DNA of 64,000 bases from Crocinitomix sp044361315. GTDB taxonomy: Bacteria > Bacteroidota > Bacteroidia > Flavobacteriales_D > Crocinitomicaceae. Below, piece by piece: positions 26,871 to 35,610 of this stretch. Positions within the stretch are counted from its first letter, which is position 1; every line of letters begins with the position of its first letter. A model generated the notes under the pieces. The model was not told the origin of the DNA. It searched no databases and worked only from the letters and a program-made list of their open reading frames with translations. Location: NCBI GenBank assembly GCA_044361315.1, contig JBIKJA010000013.1, positions 1 through 64,000 of the forward strand, read 5' to 3'. A program made the position numbers and the translations under genes.

Positions 26871-28697
26871 ATGTCAGAAAAAAGCAAAGTCGATCTGCAA
26901 ATTTTGTGGAAACTCCTCAAGTTTTCTCGCCCTTATGTCTTTGTATTTAGCATGGCAATTGGCCTAATGCTGTTGTTTTCAATCCTTGGCCCTATTCGTC
27001 CTTACATCATCAAAGAACTAATCGATAATTACATTACTGGAGATGGCACCAACCTCTCTGAACGAGGAACTTATATTCAAAATTTTATCGAATTTTTTGA
27101 TACCCCGGACACCTTATCTGCTCAATTATTGGCTTGGACCATTTTATTGTTGATTTTACTCTTTTTACAAAGCGCTGTTCAACTTTTTATGTCCTATTTC
27201 GCCAATTTACTAGGGCAATCTATCATTCGCGATCTAAGAATACGCCTGTTTTCGCATTTTAATTCCTTCAAACTAAAATATTTCGACACCACCCCTAACG
27301 GAACCGTTGTTACCCGTTTAGTAGCCGATGTAGAGGCAATTGCAGAAGTTTTTTCCACGGGTCTAATCATCATGATCGGCGAAATTGTCAGTTTGGTATT
27401 AATTATGCTGTTTATGTTCATGGAGAATTGGAAATTGAGTCTTTTGGTACTCATTCCTCTCCCACTTTTATTAATTGCCACCCGTATTTTTGCTCGTGCC
27501 ATGAAAGCCTCTTTCCAAAGCGAACGTTTGCAAGTTGGTCGTTTAAACACCTTTGTGCAAGAACATATTTCGGGCATGTTTATCATCCAACTCTTTAACC
27601 GCCAAAAAATTGAAGCCATTAAATTCGACAGCATTAACAAAGACCACCGCAAAGCACATATTGATGCGGTCTGGGCAAACTCCATCTTTTTTCCTGTAGT
27701 TGAATTGTTAAGCTCACTTTCCATTGCATTTCTAATAATTTGGGGCTTGTTGCAAATCAATTATACCGAACAAGATGTCAAATTGGCGGCAGGAACCATC
27801 ATCGCCTTTATCATGTGGGTCGAAATGTTGTACCGACCTATCCGTCAATTGGCAGATCGTTTTAATGTCTTACAACGAGGAGTTGTTCGTGCCGAGCGGG
27901 TTTTGGAAATTTTGGATACTCAAGACGATGTAGATTTAACTGGAATTATTACTGATGTCGATTTTAATCAAAAAATAGAATTTAAAGATGTTTGGTTTGC
28001 CTATAAAAACGAAGATTGGGTATTAAAAGGAATAAGTTTTTGTGTCCAACCCTCTCAATCCATCGCGTTGGTAGGAACAACGGGGGCTGGCAAATCCACC
28101 ATCACCAACCTGTTAACCCGTTTTTACGGTTATCAAAAAGGGGGAATTCTAATTGGCGAACACCCTCTTCGTTCCATTGAAATGGACACCTTACGAAAAA
28201 ATATCGCCATTGTTTTACAAGAGGTTTTCTTATTTTCTGACACCATCCTCTTCAACATTACCCTTGGCGACGAATCAATTACAGAAGAACAAGTAATTTA
28301 CGCCGCCAAAAAAGTAGGTGCGCACGATTTTATTATGAACTTACCTGGTGGTTATCAATACAATGTTGGCGAACGAGGCGGCGTTTTATCGGTAGGTCAA
28401 AAGCAATTAATCTCCTTCATTCGCGCCTTTGTGTATAACCCTAAAATTTTAATTTTAGACGAAGCCACCGCCAGTGTCGATTCTGAATCGGAAGAATTAA
28501 TCCAAAATGCAACGAAAGAGCTGCAAAAAGGAAGAACTTCTATCGTCATCGCTCACCGCCTTTCAACCATTATCAACTCTTCTCAAATCCTCGTAATTGA
28601 CGATGGTAGAATTTTAGAAAGCGGAAATCATGAATCACTTTTGGCCTTAAATGGACATTACAAAAAGCTGTACGATTTAAATTTTACTAAATTATAA
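26871..28697 (+). CDS. ABC transporter, fused permease and ATPase (type IV exporter half-transporter)
   Basis: The product has 608 residues from ATG 26871. An N-terminal transmembrane domain of six helices (about 20-315) is followed by the nucleotide-binding domain with Walker A GTTGAGKST, Q-loop VLQEVFLF, signature LSVGQ, Walker B ILILDEATASVD and the switch His in IAHRLSTI. It resembles the MsbA/MdlB/lipid or multidrug exporter group and should work as a homodimer in the inner membrane. The substrate is unknown. It is a single gene between an intergenic repeat element and a convergent DMT transporter gene. Confidence 0.94.
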   Translation: MSEKSKVDLQILWKLLKFSRPYVFVFSMAIGLMLLFSILGPIRPYIIKELIDNYITGDGTNLSERGTYIQNFIEFFDTPDTLSAQLLAWTILLLILLFLQSAVQLFMSYFANLLGQSIIRDLRIRLFSHFNSFKLKYFDTTPNGTVVTRLVADVEAIAEVFSTGLIIMIGEIVSLVLIMLFMFMENWKLSLLVLIPLPLLLIATRIFARAMKASFQSERLQVGRLNTFVQEHISGMFIIQLFNRQKIEAIKFDSINKDHRKAHIDAVWANSIFFPVVELLSSLSIAFLIIWGLLQINYTEQDVKLAAGTIIAFIMWVEMLYRPIRQLADRFNVLQRGVVRAERVLEILDTQDDVDLTGIITDVDFNQKIEFKDVWFAYKNEDWVLKGISFCVQPSQSIALVGTTGAGKSTITNLLTRFYGYQKGGILIGEHPLRSIEMDTLRKNIAIVLQEVFLFSDTILFNITLGDESITEEQVIYAAKKVGAHDFIMNLPGGYQYNVGERGGVLSVGQKQLISFIRAFVYNPKILILDEATASVDSESEELIQNATKELQKGRTSIVIAHRLSTIINSSQILVIDDGRILESGNHESLLALNGHYKKLYDLNFTKL

Positions 28698-28716
28698 ATC
28701 AAATCATTAAATTGAT

Positions 28717-29610
28717 TTATCTAAATTTTAGCTTTAACCTTTTATTCTTAAAAAACGTATTCAACAAAACGCCCACCAAAATAAAAACAATTCCAATACT
28801 GGCGTACAAACTAAGAGTTTCGTTGAAAATGAAAAATCCAAATAAAAGAGCATAAATTGCTCCAAAATATTTAATGGGTGTCACACTAGCCGCATTGGCA
28901 GCATTAAAGGCACGGGTCATTGATACTTGTGCAATTTGGGTAATAATGCCAATTAATCCTAATAAAATCCATTCAATCCCTTTCGGAATAATAAATCCAT
29001 TAATCCACAACAATACAAAGGTTATTGGCGCCGCGATCAACGGAAAATACATCACCACCGTAATGGGTTGATCTGTAGTAGAGCATTTAATAATCGAATT
29101 GTAAGCAATGCCTGAAATCAGTGCCGATAAGAGTCCAATTCCAATCCAAAAAGGATCAATCGCATCAGTCGCATCATCCCCTAACCCAATAATCACCACC
29201 CCAGTCATCGAAATTGCAAAGAATAACCACTGAATTGGATTAACTTTTTGTTTATTCAAATAAATCGCAATTACAATCGTAAAAATTGGTGAAAGGTATT
29301 GAATGATGGTGGCAATGGCCAATGGAATATTTGCAATTGTATAAAAAAACAAGGTCAAGCTTATAAAACCAGCAAAACCTCTTATTACCAACCACTTTTT
29401 ATTCACCCCAAAAAAAGGAATTTTTCTGGCTTTAATAATTGCAAAACAAATCGTAAACGAAATTATCGACCTAAAAAAAACCAATTCAATTTCCGGATAA
29501 TTTTGAATTTCAGGGAATAGATCGTGGCGGTCGGACAAAATTTTCACCAAGAAATTGACCAAAGCAAAGCTAAAAGAAGCCAATAACATGTATAAAACGC
29601 CTCGGTACAT
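28717..29610 (-). CDS. DMT-superfamily transporter (EamA family)
   Basis: The product has 297 residues with ten predicted membrane helices arranged as two EamA repeats (about 1-140 and 150-290), as in inner-membrane metabolite exporters. Pro and Gly within helices (e.g. IPLAIATIIQYLSPIF) match the family. The substrate is unknown. It converges on the ABC exporter gene, 19 bases apart. The -7 box on this strand is only four bases from the ATG. Confidence 0.9.
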   Translation of the reverse strand: MYRGVLYMLLASFSFALVNFLVKILSDRHDLFPEIQNYPEIELVFFRSIISFTICFAIIKARKIPFFGVNKKWLVIRGFAGFISLTLFFYTIANIPLAIATIIQYLSPIFTIVIAIYLNKQKVNPIQWLFFAISMTGVVIIGLGDDATDAIDPFWIGIGLLSALISGIAYNSIIKCSTTDQPITVVMYFPLIAAPITFVLLWINGFIIPKGIEWILLGLIGIITQIAQVSMTRAFNAANAASVTPIKYFGAIYALLFGFFIFNETLSLYASIGIVFILVGVLLNTFFKNKRLKLKFR

Positions 29611-29614
29611 GGGT

Positions 29615-29643
29615 CAAATTTACAATCAATTGTTCAGAATCAA
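29615..29643 (-). promoter_or_regulatory. Complete promoter directly abutting the DMT transporter start codon
   Basis: On the minus strand TTG at 29643-29641 and TAAATTTG at 29622-29615 are separated by 18 bases. The box ends four bases before the ATG at 29610, so the transcript is predicted to be leaderless. Confidence 0.6.
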
Positions 29644-29764
29644 TCATTTTAAAACGGCATTCCTGCGTGGAAATTTAATCCTCAATAAAAAGTTTTAAAC
29701 AGAAACTAAAAAACGAATGTTAATTGATTCTTAAATCACCTCCGCTTTGAGGTTAAATTCCGCT

Positions 29765-29772
29765 TAATTTTG
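29765..29772 (+). promoter_or_regulatory. -7 box (TAATTTTG) for the pcm operon
   Basis: A perfect TAnnTTTG match. A TTTG at 29746-29749 could be the -33 element but is 15 bases away, slightly shorter than usual. Confidence 0.4.
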
Positions 29773-29812
29773 TGAAATCATCAAACAAGGATAAAAAGCA
29801 CGCATAACGATA

Positions 29813-30457
29813 ATGATAGACACGTACAAACATAAAGGAATGCGCAAACAACTCACGCAAGAACTGAGTGACAAGGGAATTAAGAGTGTGGCGGTTTTGA
29901 ATGCAATTATGGCCGTGCCTAGGCATTATTTTTTAGATGCTGTGTTTACTGAACAAGCGTATAGCAACATGCCCTTTCAAATTGGTGCTGGTCAAACCAT
30001 TTCACATCCTTATACAGTGGCTTTTCAAACCGAATTATTGGAATTATCAAAAGGAGAAAAAGTATTAGAAATTGGAACTGGATCGGGTTTTCAAACAGCC
30101 ATTTTATGTGAATTAGGCTGCAAAGTGCTTTCAATCGAACGACAAAGAGAGCTCTTTTTAAAAGCCAGCCAAATTTTACCAAAATTACACTACACGCCAA
30201 AGCTCAAATTTGGCGATGGATACAAAGGCTGGCCTAGTTTTGCCCCGTTCGATAAAATCATCATCACCTGCGGCGCCCCTTTTATTCCGCAAGACCTCAT
30301 TGATCAGTTAAAAGTTGGTGGATTAATGGTAATCCCACTCGGCGAAGGCAAAAACCAAGAAATGTTACTCATTCGAAAAGAATCGGATGGAACACTTACA
30401 AAAAGACAAATGGGCGTTTTTAGTTTTGTGCCCATGTTAAAAGAGACTGCGAAATAG
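29813..30457 (+). CDS. pcm: Protein-L-isoaspartate O-methyltransferase
   Basis: The product has 214 residues, the usual length. It transfers a methyl group from SAM to L-isoaspartyl residues in damaged proteins and so starts their repair. The N-terminal region holds VPRHYFLDAVFTEQAYSN, with the active-site loop before QTISHPYTVAFQTELL. The SAM-binding motif is VLEIGTGSGFQTAIL, and post-motif PFDKIIITCGAP and PLGEG follow. The stop codon overlaps the GTG start of the next gene by one base, so pcm leads a three-gene operon with two proteins of unknown function. Confidence 0.95.
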   Translation: MIDTYKHKGMRKQLTQELSDKGIKSVAVLNAIMAVPRHYFLDAVFTEQAYSNMPFQIGAGQTISHPYTVAFQTELLELSKGEKVLEIGTGSGFQTAILCELGCKVLSIERQRELFLKASQILPKLHYTPKLKFGDGYKGWPSFAPFDKIIITCGAPFIPQDLIDQLKVGGLMVIPLGEGKNQEMLLIRKESDGTLTKRQMGVFSFVPMLKETAK

Positions 30458-31098
30458 TGAATCATTTTATTTCCAACAACAAAGGAATCGTTTTAGATGA
30501 AAATCTTCAAGAGTACGAACTTGTCGGGATAGAACCTACTTGGGTAATTTATCATCAATTTTTGAATCAACTTCATTTGCCTTATCAAAAATGGACGTAT
30601 TCGAAACACGATCCGGGCACAATTTTAGCAGAATTTCCAGATCACATGGAGGTATTAGATTCCATTTTGTTTAAAAGTTTGGATTTAAAAACATGTGTTA
30701 CGCCCATTCAATTATACACCTACTCACTTTTACAAGCCTATTTTGGGAACAAAGAGGTATTTGATGGAATCGGCATCATCAGGGATCGGAAAAATCATTT
30801 TATCTTTTTAAATCAAGCAATTGATTCAAGTTTTACCGAGCAAACCAACTTTGAAATGGCTAATTTTCACCTGATGCTGCTCAAACATCTCCGAAAAGAT
30901 GAATTATTGAATGCTTACGAATCCTTTTTTGTCTTGTTGGATCAAAAATTCGAGGAGAAATTAATGAACGCCTTAACGGTGTATCAAACAGAAACAGGAC
31001 ATGTAATTGCTAAACAAGATTGGATTCAAAAATTTATGGATTACAAGCGATTAGATGCGCTAAGAACATCCACAAAACGTCAATTAATGTCCTTATGA
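30457..31098 (+). CDS. Hypothetical protein (pcm operon, second gene)
   Basis: The product has 213 residues from a GTG start that overlaps the pcm stop (TAGTG). There is no signal peptide or membrane helix; it is mostly helical with aromatic-rich segments (EPTWVIYHQFLNQLHLPYQ, TPIQLYTYSLLQAYFG). I do not recognise the family. It overlaps the next gene by four bases (ATGA), so the two unknown proteins are probably made in fixed ratio and may interact. A cytoplasmic role is inferred. Confidence 0.65.
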   Translation: MNHFISNNKGIVLDENLQEYELVGIEPTWVIYHQFLNQLHLPYQKWTYSKHDPGTILAEFPDHMEVLDSILFKSLDLKTCVTPIQLYTYSLLQAYFGNKEVFDGIGIIRDRKNHFIFLNQAIDSSFTEQTNFEMANFHLMLLKHLRKDELLNAYESFFVLLDQKFEEKLMNALTVYQTETGHVIAKQDWIQKFMDYKRLDALRTSTKRQLMSL

Positions 31099-31913
31099 TT
31101 AGTTTTTTTAATTTAGTCTACATCGTTCCAAATCGATTTTCTGACGAGAAAATAGCAGTTGCCATTCTTGCCAATATTGATGGAATTCCCTATTTCGCAT
31201 TTTCAGAACGTAAATTGGTTTTTGCAATGACGGGGTTTACCAACGATTTAAAAATCTCTTTGCGAAAAGGATTCCGTTACATGGATGTGGATGTGAATAA
31301 AATTCGGAGAGGTGAACAAGCTTTATCCCTCTTTGATCCGCCCTTTGCAAAAAAAATATTGGCCGAATTAGCCCACAAAAAAAGAGGAGTTTTGGTGTAT
31401 TCAGATCTTTTTGAAATTAATCAACCCGCAAAAAAAAGAACACAAGACCAACTTTTCGACCAGCTTTATCGAAAATTTCTTCAAGAAGATCGAGAAATAG
31501 CCATAAATAAACCAAAAAGTCCAAGTTTTAAAGCGCGTTTCCGAAGTTTTACGACACAAGCAAAGTTTAAAGATTTTGAAGCCAATTTTGTCCTTCAAGC
31601 AAATGTGTATCCATACATCTATACCGACGTGAACATCAATTTGTGCCGAAAATCACATTTTTTCACCGTCTTTCAAACAGTAGATTTTTCCAAAACCATC
31701 CAAAACATTCAAAATCAAGTGAGTCAATTTCGGATCATAGTGCAAAGCTTGCAACAAAAATCCATTACCGAAGGTTTGAGCACCGGACGGTATTATTTAA
31801 TTTATGAACCACCTACCAATTCGGCTAAACTTGCACTGCTCAATGCTTTAAAGGAGGAGAAAAAGGTTGGTTTTAAAATGATTCGCATGTCTGAAATCAA
31901 AGATACCCTTTAA
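31095..31913 (+). CDS. Hypothetical protein (pcm operon, third gene)
   Basis: The product has 272 residues from ATG 31095, inside the ATGA overlap with the previous stop. An upstream ATG at 31020 would overlap the neighbour by 79 bases and is less likely. There is no signal peptide. The opening ISFFNLVYIVPNRFSDEKIA followed by NIDGIPYFAFSERK is faintly like proteins of the DUF3037 type, but this is not secure. The central part is Lys/Phe-rich and basic. Function unknown. Confidence 0.65.
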   Translation: MISFFNLVYIVPNRFSDEKIAVAILANIDGIPYFAFSERKLVFAMTGFTNDLKISLRKGFRYMDVDVNKIRRGEQALSLFDPPFAKKILAELAHKKRGVLVYSDLFEINQPAKKRTQDQLFDQLYRKFLQEDREIAINKPKSPSFKARFRSFTTQAKFKDFEANFVLQANVYPYIYTDVNINLCRKSHFFTVFQTVDFSKTIQNIQNQVSQFRIIVQSLQQKSITEGLSTGRYYLIYEPPTNSAKLALLNALKEEKKVGFKMIRMSEIKDTL

Positions 31914-31956
31914 AAATCAACTTATTATCTTGTTAAACTAATTAATTAGTTAGTGA

Positions 31957-31987
31957 TTAGCTTGCTTGTAGGTTGTAAACAAGCTAA
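31957..31987. other. Inverted repeat after the pcm operon
   Basis: TTAGCTTG (31957) pairs perfectly with CAAGCTAA (31980), with a loop of 15. No T-run follows, so it is a weak terminator or processing hairpin at best. Confidence 0.35.
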
Positions 31988-32056
31988 CGATCTAAATACA
32001 CCTAAAATAGTTCAAAACTTTGTGTTATTTATGTCCCAACTATCATCAAAAAATGG

Positions 32057-32064
32057 TAAATTTG
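32057..32064 (+). promoter_or_regulatory. -7 box (TAAATTTG) for superoxide dismutase
   Basis: A perfect TAnnTTTG match 16 bases before the ATG, predicting a leader of about 10 bases. The -33 TTG is not clear. Confidence 0.45.
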
Positions 32065-32080
32065 AGCATATACTTAGATT

Positions 32081-32857
32081 ATGAAAAAAGAAAATTCACG
32101 CAGAGATTTTATTAAAAAATCTGCTTTTGCTACAGCTGCCGTTTATATGGGCGGAGGACTTTTAAATTCGGTGATTGCTGAAGAATCAGCGAACGGTAAT
32201 TTAATCGAACCAGCCTTACTTAAAACAACTGGAGCTGCGGGAACTTATACTCTGCCAGAATTACCATACGAGCAAGGCGCACTTGAACCGCACATCGATA
32301 AATTGACCATGCAAATTCACCATACCAAGCATCACAATGCCTATGTTACGAATTTAAATAAGGCAATCGAAACCTTGGATGAAAAATTAGCAGAGCGTGC
32401 TGGCGAATTAGAAACAATTTTTGAAAAAATGTCTAAATTTCCAGATGCCGTTCGTAATAACGCGGGCGGACATTATAACCACAGCATGTTTTGGAATTGT
32501 ATGAAACCAAATGGTGGCGGTACTCCTAAAGGTGCTTTGGCCGATGCAATTAATGCAAGTTTTGGTTCGTTTGAAGAATTCAAAACCAAATTTAACGAAG
32601 CAGCTACTAAACGTTTTGGATCCGGTTGGGCTTGGTTGATTGTGGTGGAGGACAAATTGGTGATTACCTCAACTGCCAATCAAGATAATCCATTAATGAA
32701 ATTAAAAGATAAAAATCACGTGATGGGTCGCCCAATTTTAGCTTTAGATGTTTGGGAACATGCGTATTACCTTAAAAATCAAAATCGCCGTGGAGATTAT
32801 TTAACTGCTTTTTGGAACGTGGTAAATTGGGAATATTGCGAAGGGGTTTTTGGATAG
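32081..32857 (+). CDS. Fe/Mn superoxide dismutase with Tat signal
   Basis: The product has 258 residues. The N-terminus SRRDFIKKSAFATAA is a twin-arginine export signal, so the enzyme is folded in the cytoplasm and exported to the periplasm. The mature domain (about 55-258) has all four metal ligands: His80 in MQIHHTKHH, His134 in GGHYNHSMFW, Asp223 and His227 in DVWEHAYY. It converts superoxide to oxygen and peroxide. The GGHxNH pattern fits the Mn or cambialistic type, but the metal cannot be fixed from sequence. The cytoplasmic form common in this family lacks the leader, so the Tat signal is notable. Confidence 0.95.
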   Translation: MKKENSRRDFIKKSAFATAAVYMGGGLLNSVIAEESANGNLIEPALLKTTGAAGTYTLPELPYEQGALEPHIDKLTMQIHHTKHHNAYVTNLNKAIETLDEKLAERAGELETIFEKMSKFPDAVRNNAGGHYNHSMFWNCMKPNGGGTPKGALADAINASFGSFEEFKTKFNEAATKRFGSGWAWLIVVEDKLVITSTANQDNPLMKLKDKNHVMGRPILALDVWEHAYYLKNQNRRGDYLTAFWNVVNWEYCEGVFG

Positions 32858-32881
32858 ATTCGCACTTAATTTTATAAAATT

Positions 32882-33391
32882 ATGGAAAGTGAAGTTCTAT
32901 TTTCTGAAAAACAACGTTTTCAATGGTGGGTGATGGTGTTGTTTATCGTTGTGAATGGATTCATTCTGACAGGGATTTATTTCAAACTGCAAAATGATGC
33001 TACCATTGCGTCTGAAGTGGCTAATAATTCTTCGTTAATCGTTGTCGCCTGTCTGGGAATTATTTTTACGTTTATTTTTTTCTTATTTAGGTTAGATACG
33101 CAAATTAAGGGCGACGGAATTTACGTGCGTTTTTTGCCACTTCGCCTGAAATATCGACACTATAGCTGGAAAGATTTGAGTAAAATTTATGTGCGTGAGT
33201 ATTCGCCTTTGGGCGAATATGGCGGTTGGGGAATCCGATATACCTTTTCTGGTGCGGGCAAAGCGTACAATATTTCTGGAAAAATTGGGTTGCAACTCGA
33301 ATTTACAACAGGCAAAAAAGTACTAATTGGCACTCACAAAGGGGAAGAAATCAAAGAAATTCTTACCCGAATAGGTCAATACAAACCTTAA
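32882..33391 (+). CDS. Membrane protein with PH-like C-terminal domain, unknown function
   Basis: The product has 169 residues with two membrane helices (about 15-37 and 50-70). A cytoplasmic beta-rich tail (RFLPLRLKYRHYSWKDLSKI, YSPLGEYGGWGIRYTF, KKVLIGTHKGEEI) follows the bacterial PH-like pattern often seen in small Bacteroidota membrane proteins. It begins 24 bases after the superoxide dismutase stop and is probably in the same transcript. Function unknown. Confidence 0.75.
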   Translation: MESEVLFSEKQRFQWWVMVLFIVVNGFILTGIYFKLQNDATIASEVANNSSLIVVACLGIIFTFIFFLFRLDTQIKGDGIYVRFLPLRLKYRHYSWKDLSKIYVREYSPLGEYGGWGIRYTFSGAGKAYNISGKIGLQLEFTTGKKVLIGTHKGEEIKEILTRIGQYKP

Positions 33392-33446
33392 TCATAAATT
33401 AACTTGTGTCAAAATCAACGATTCACAACACCTATTCTCTTAAAAT

Positions 33447-33482
33447 AAAAAAGGCCTTGGAAACAAGCTCCAAGACCTTTTT
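33447..33482 (-). terminator. Terminator shared by convergent genes at 33391 and 33527
   Basis: On the minus strand AAAAAGGTCTTGG pairs with CCAAGGCCTTTTT, with one G-U pair and a short loop. The A/T flanks allow both directions. Its near copy follows the paralogous gene at 35611. Confidence 0.85.
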
Positions 33483-33526
33483 ATAAAAACTTAATTTGTT
33501 AGATTCTGATTATCGCAATCACTACC

Positions 33527-35317
33527 CTACTTCACCATTAATTTAGCGTTAGAAATCACTTGATTGGATTCATTGTCAATTAACAATAAAATATACATTC
33601 CTTCGGTAAGCGAACTTGCATCGATTTCAACTTTATTGCCATTTAACGTGGCATTAGAATAAACAATTTTACCCATAATGTCCACAATTTGAATGGAGTG
33701 ATTATTCAAATCTTCTCCAAAATAAACAGTGGTTGTTTCAGTAAAAGGATTTGGATATACCAATAGTTGTCGTTGTGATACCAATTCATTGATACTGGCA
33801 TCGTCGATCACTTCGTGTAAGGTGTTGATTGTTGTATTGGTAATTACCGCAGGATTTAGATCAAAATAGATATAAGCTGTATTAAAGATGCTTGTTTCCA
33901 ACGGTAACCCTGGTAATAAATTAATTTTATATTTTACAAAACCTTGGCTGGCTAAGACATTAACATTACTGTCTGGCAACATGATTCCATTAAAAATAAA
34001 GGAGATTTCACCGTCAACACTCATGGCAAGTTCAATGTCATGACTATAAGACAAAAGTTCAAACGAATTCCAATCTAAATTTTCATCCAACTGATCTTCG
34101 ATGACTACGTTAATTGCCGTGTCTGTTCCTGTATTTTGAAAACGAACTAAATATTCGATGGTTTCGGTATCTGGAGCGATGTAACCAAATTCTCCGACAC
34201 CCAGTGGATCTGGGGTTTTGTCGTTGGGGTCAAAGGCACAAAGAATTATCTGCTCCAATTCAACGATCCCTACAAACATTTCAACATCACTTGAATCAAC
34301 AGAAACTGATAAGGTGCTTACAACGGTATCCGCATATCCATCAGGGGTTGCAACCTGAACCATAAATACATCAAATTCATCATAGAAGAACCCACTATAA
34401 TGCCAATAAAGATTTTGACCAATAATTGAATCCGGAACGATGTCAGCGGTTACATAACTAAGACTATCATCCAATTCTAAATGAATGACACCTGAAGCGA
34501 TGGTCGTACCAACATTTTCCCATGACAGCCAATAAGCAATCGTGTCGTTACATCTCGGAAAACCACCTACCAATTCGGAAGCTACCTCATAAATTAAGGT
34601 GTCGGGAGCCAATCCAAAGTCAAGACTATCTCTAAACTCAAAACTACCATCAACATTGAGTGTGTAAACCAAAGAATCAGAAGAAATTTTCCAGTATTCA
34701 TCAACCTCGGGAAATATTTCATAAATTCCGTCATCCAACATTAACACAGAATTTGAATAATAGCCTGATATCTCTGTCATTGCAAAAAAACCGATAGGCT
34801 CAGAGCGAATTACATTGGAATATGCAACTATTTCTCCAACATCTTTAATCCCATTCTCATTCAAGTCATAGTAAACCGTACCCGCGACATCAATTATATC
34901 TGGATCTAATTCTGGACAATCAGTAAATACAATATTAAACAAGGCGTATCCGTCAAAAGAATCATTTATTTGGATATAAACAGATTCTCCAGCAAGCATT
35001 TCATGTTCAGCGTAGGCAACGGCCCATGATGCATCGGAATGTAAAAATAAGGATCCGCAAACGCCTGAATAGATTCTTTTAGAAGCTTGAATATCTGCAT
35101 CGAAATGCTCAACATTCAAGACACCATCACATGGGGCAATAAACCGATACCAATGATCAGAACCAGGTCCGTCATCGTAGGTAGCATAATTATCTCCAAC
35201 TGCAATTGGTATCGCAAAATCGCAACTAACTCCTCCTGGATAATAAACTTGTCCAAAAGTGAAATTTGCGTGAAGTGCCCCGATTAGTAAGGTTAGAATT
35301 AAGTAGATTTTTTTCAT
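33527..35317 (-). CDS. Secreted T9SS protein with DUF7619-type domain (downstream tandem copy)
   Basis: The product has 596 residues. A signal peptide (to FGQ, residue 23) leads to an N-terminal domain with GSDHWYRFIAPCDG and two further cysteines. A short calcium-type segment (AGTVYYDLNENGIKDVGE) and Ig/DUF11-like strands follow. The conserved block DPNDKTPDPLGVGEFGYI with LVRFQNTGTDTAIN (about 375-500) is the DUF7619 type. A type A T9SS sorting domain ends in NAKLMVK. It is a surface or secreted structural protein with unknown ligand. It is a tandem duplicate of the gene at 35611-37395; signal peptide and C-terminal third are almost identical while the middle is diverged. Confidence 0.9.
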   Translation of the reverse strand: MKKIYLILTLLIGALHANFTFGQVYYPGGVSCDFAIPIAVGDNYATYDDGPGSDHWYRFIAPCDGVLNVEHFDADIQASKRIYSGVCGSLFLHSDASWAVAYAEHEMLAGESVYIQINDSFDGYALFNIVFTDCPELDPDIIDVAGTVYYDLNENGIKDVGEIVAYSNVIRSEPIGFFAMTEISGYYSNSVLMLDDGIYEIFPEVDEYWKISSDSLVYTLNVDGSFEFRDSLDFGLAPDTLIYEVASELVGGFPRCNDTIAYWLSWENVGTTIASGVIHLELDDSLSYVTADIVPDSIIGQNLYWHYSGFFYDEFDVFMVQVATPDGYADTVVSTLSVSVDSSDVEMFVGIVELEQIILCAFDPNDKTPDPLGVGEFGYIAPDTETIEYLVRFQNTGTDTAINVVIEDQLDENLDWNSFELLSYSHDIELAMSVDGEISFIFNGIMLPDSNVNVLASQGFVKYKINLLPGLPLETSIFNTAYIYFDLNPAVITNTTINTLHEVIDDASINELVSQRQLLVYPNPFTETTTVYFGEDLNNHSIQIVDIMGKIVYSNATLNGNKVEIDASSLTEGMYILLLIDNESNQVISNAKLMVK

Positions 35318-35531
35318 AGGTCGGTTGTCTTCAGTAAAAAGTGTAGCATACTATTTTTACTAACGATAAAAGTAATGAAACGGTTGGAGAAATCAGCCAT
35401 TTTTTTAAAACGCTAATGATTTTTTGTCGACATAATGCCCTTTAATAGTTGATAATAGAGGAAAGCAGAGTTGCTTTTTTTTTTTACTTTTTCTCCTTTT
35501 TAATAAATTCAACTTCTTTCCGATTCCAAAT

Positions 35532-35568
35532 AAAAAAAGGCCTTAGAAACAATTTCTAAGACCTTTTT
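35532..35568 (-). terminator. Terminator after the gene at 35611-37395
   Basis: AAAAAGGCCTTAGAAA, loop CAA, TTTCTAAGACCTTTTT. It is the same design as the terminator at 33447, duplicated with the gene. Confidence 0.85.
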
Positions 35569-35610
35569 AAAAACTTAATTCGTTAGATTCTCATTAGCGC
35601 AATCACTACC

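Noticed and set aside
31020..31094. Upstream start for the third pcm-operon gene
   Set aside because: Would overlap the previous gene by 79 bases, whereas ATG 31095 gives a standard ATGA overlap.
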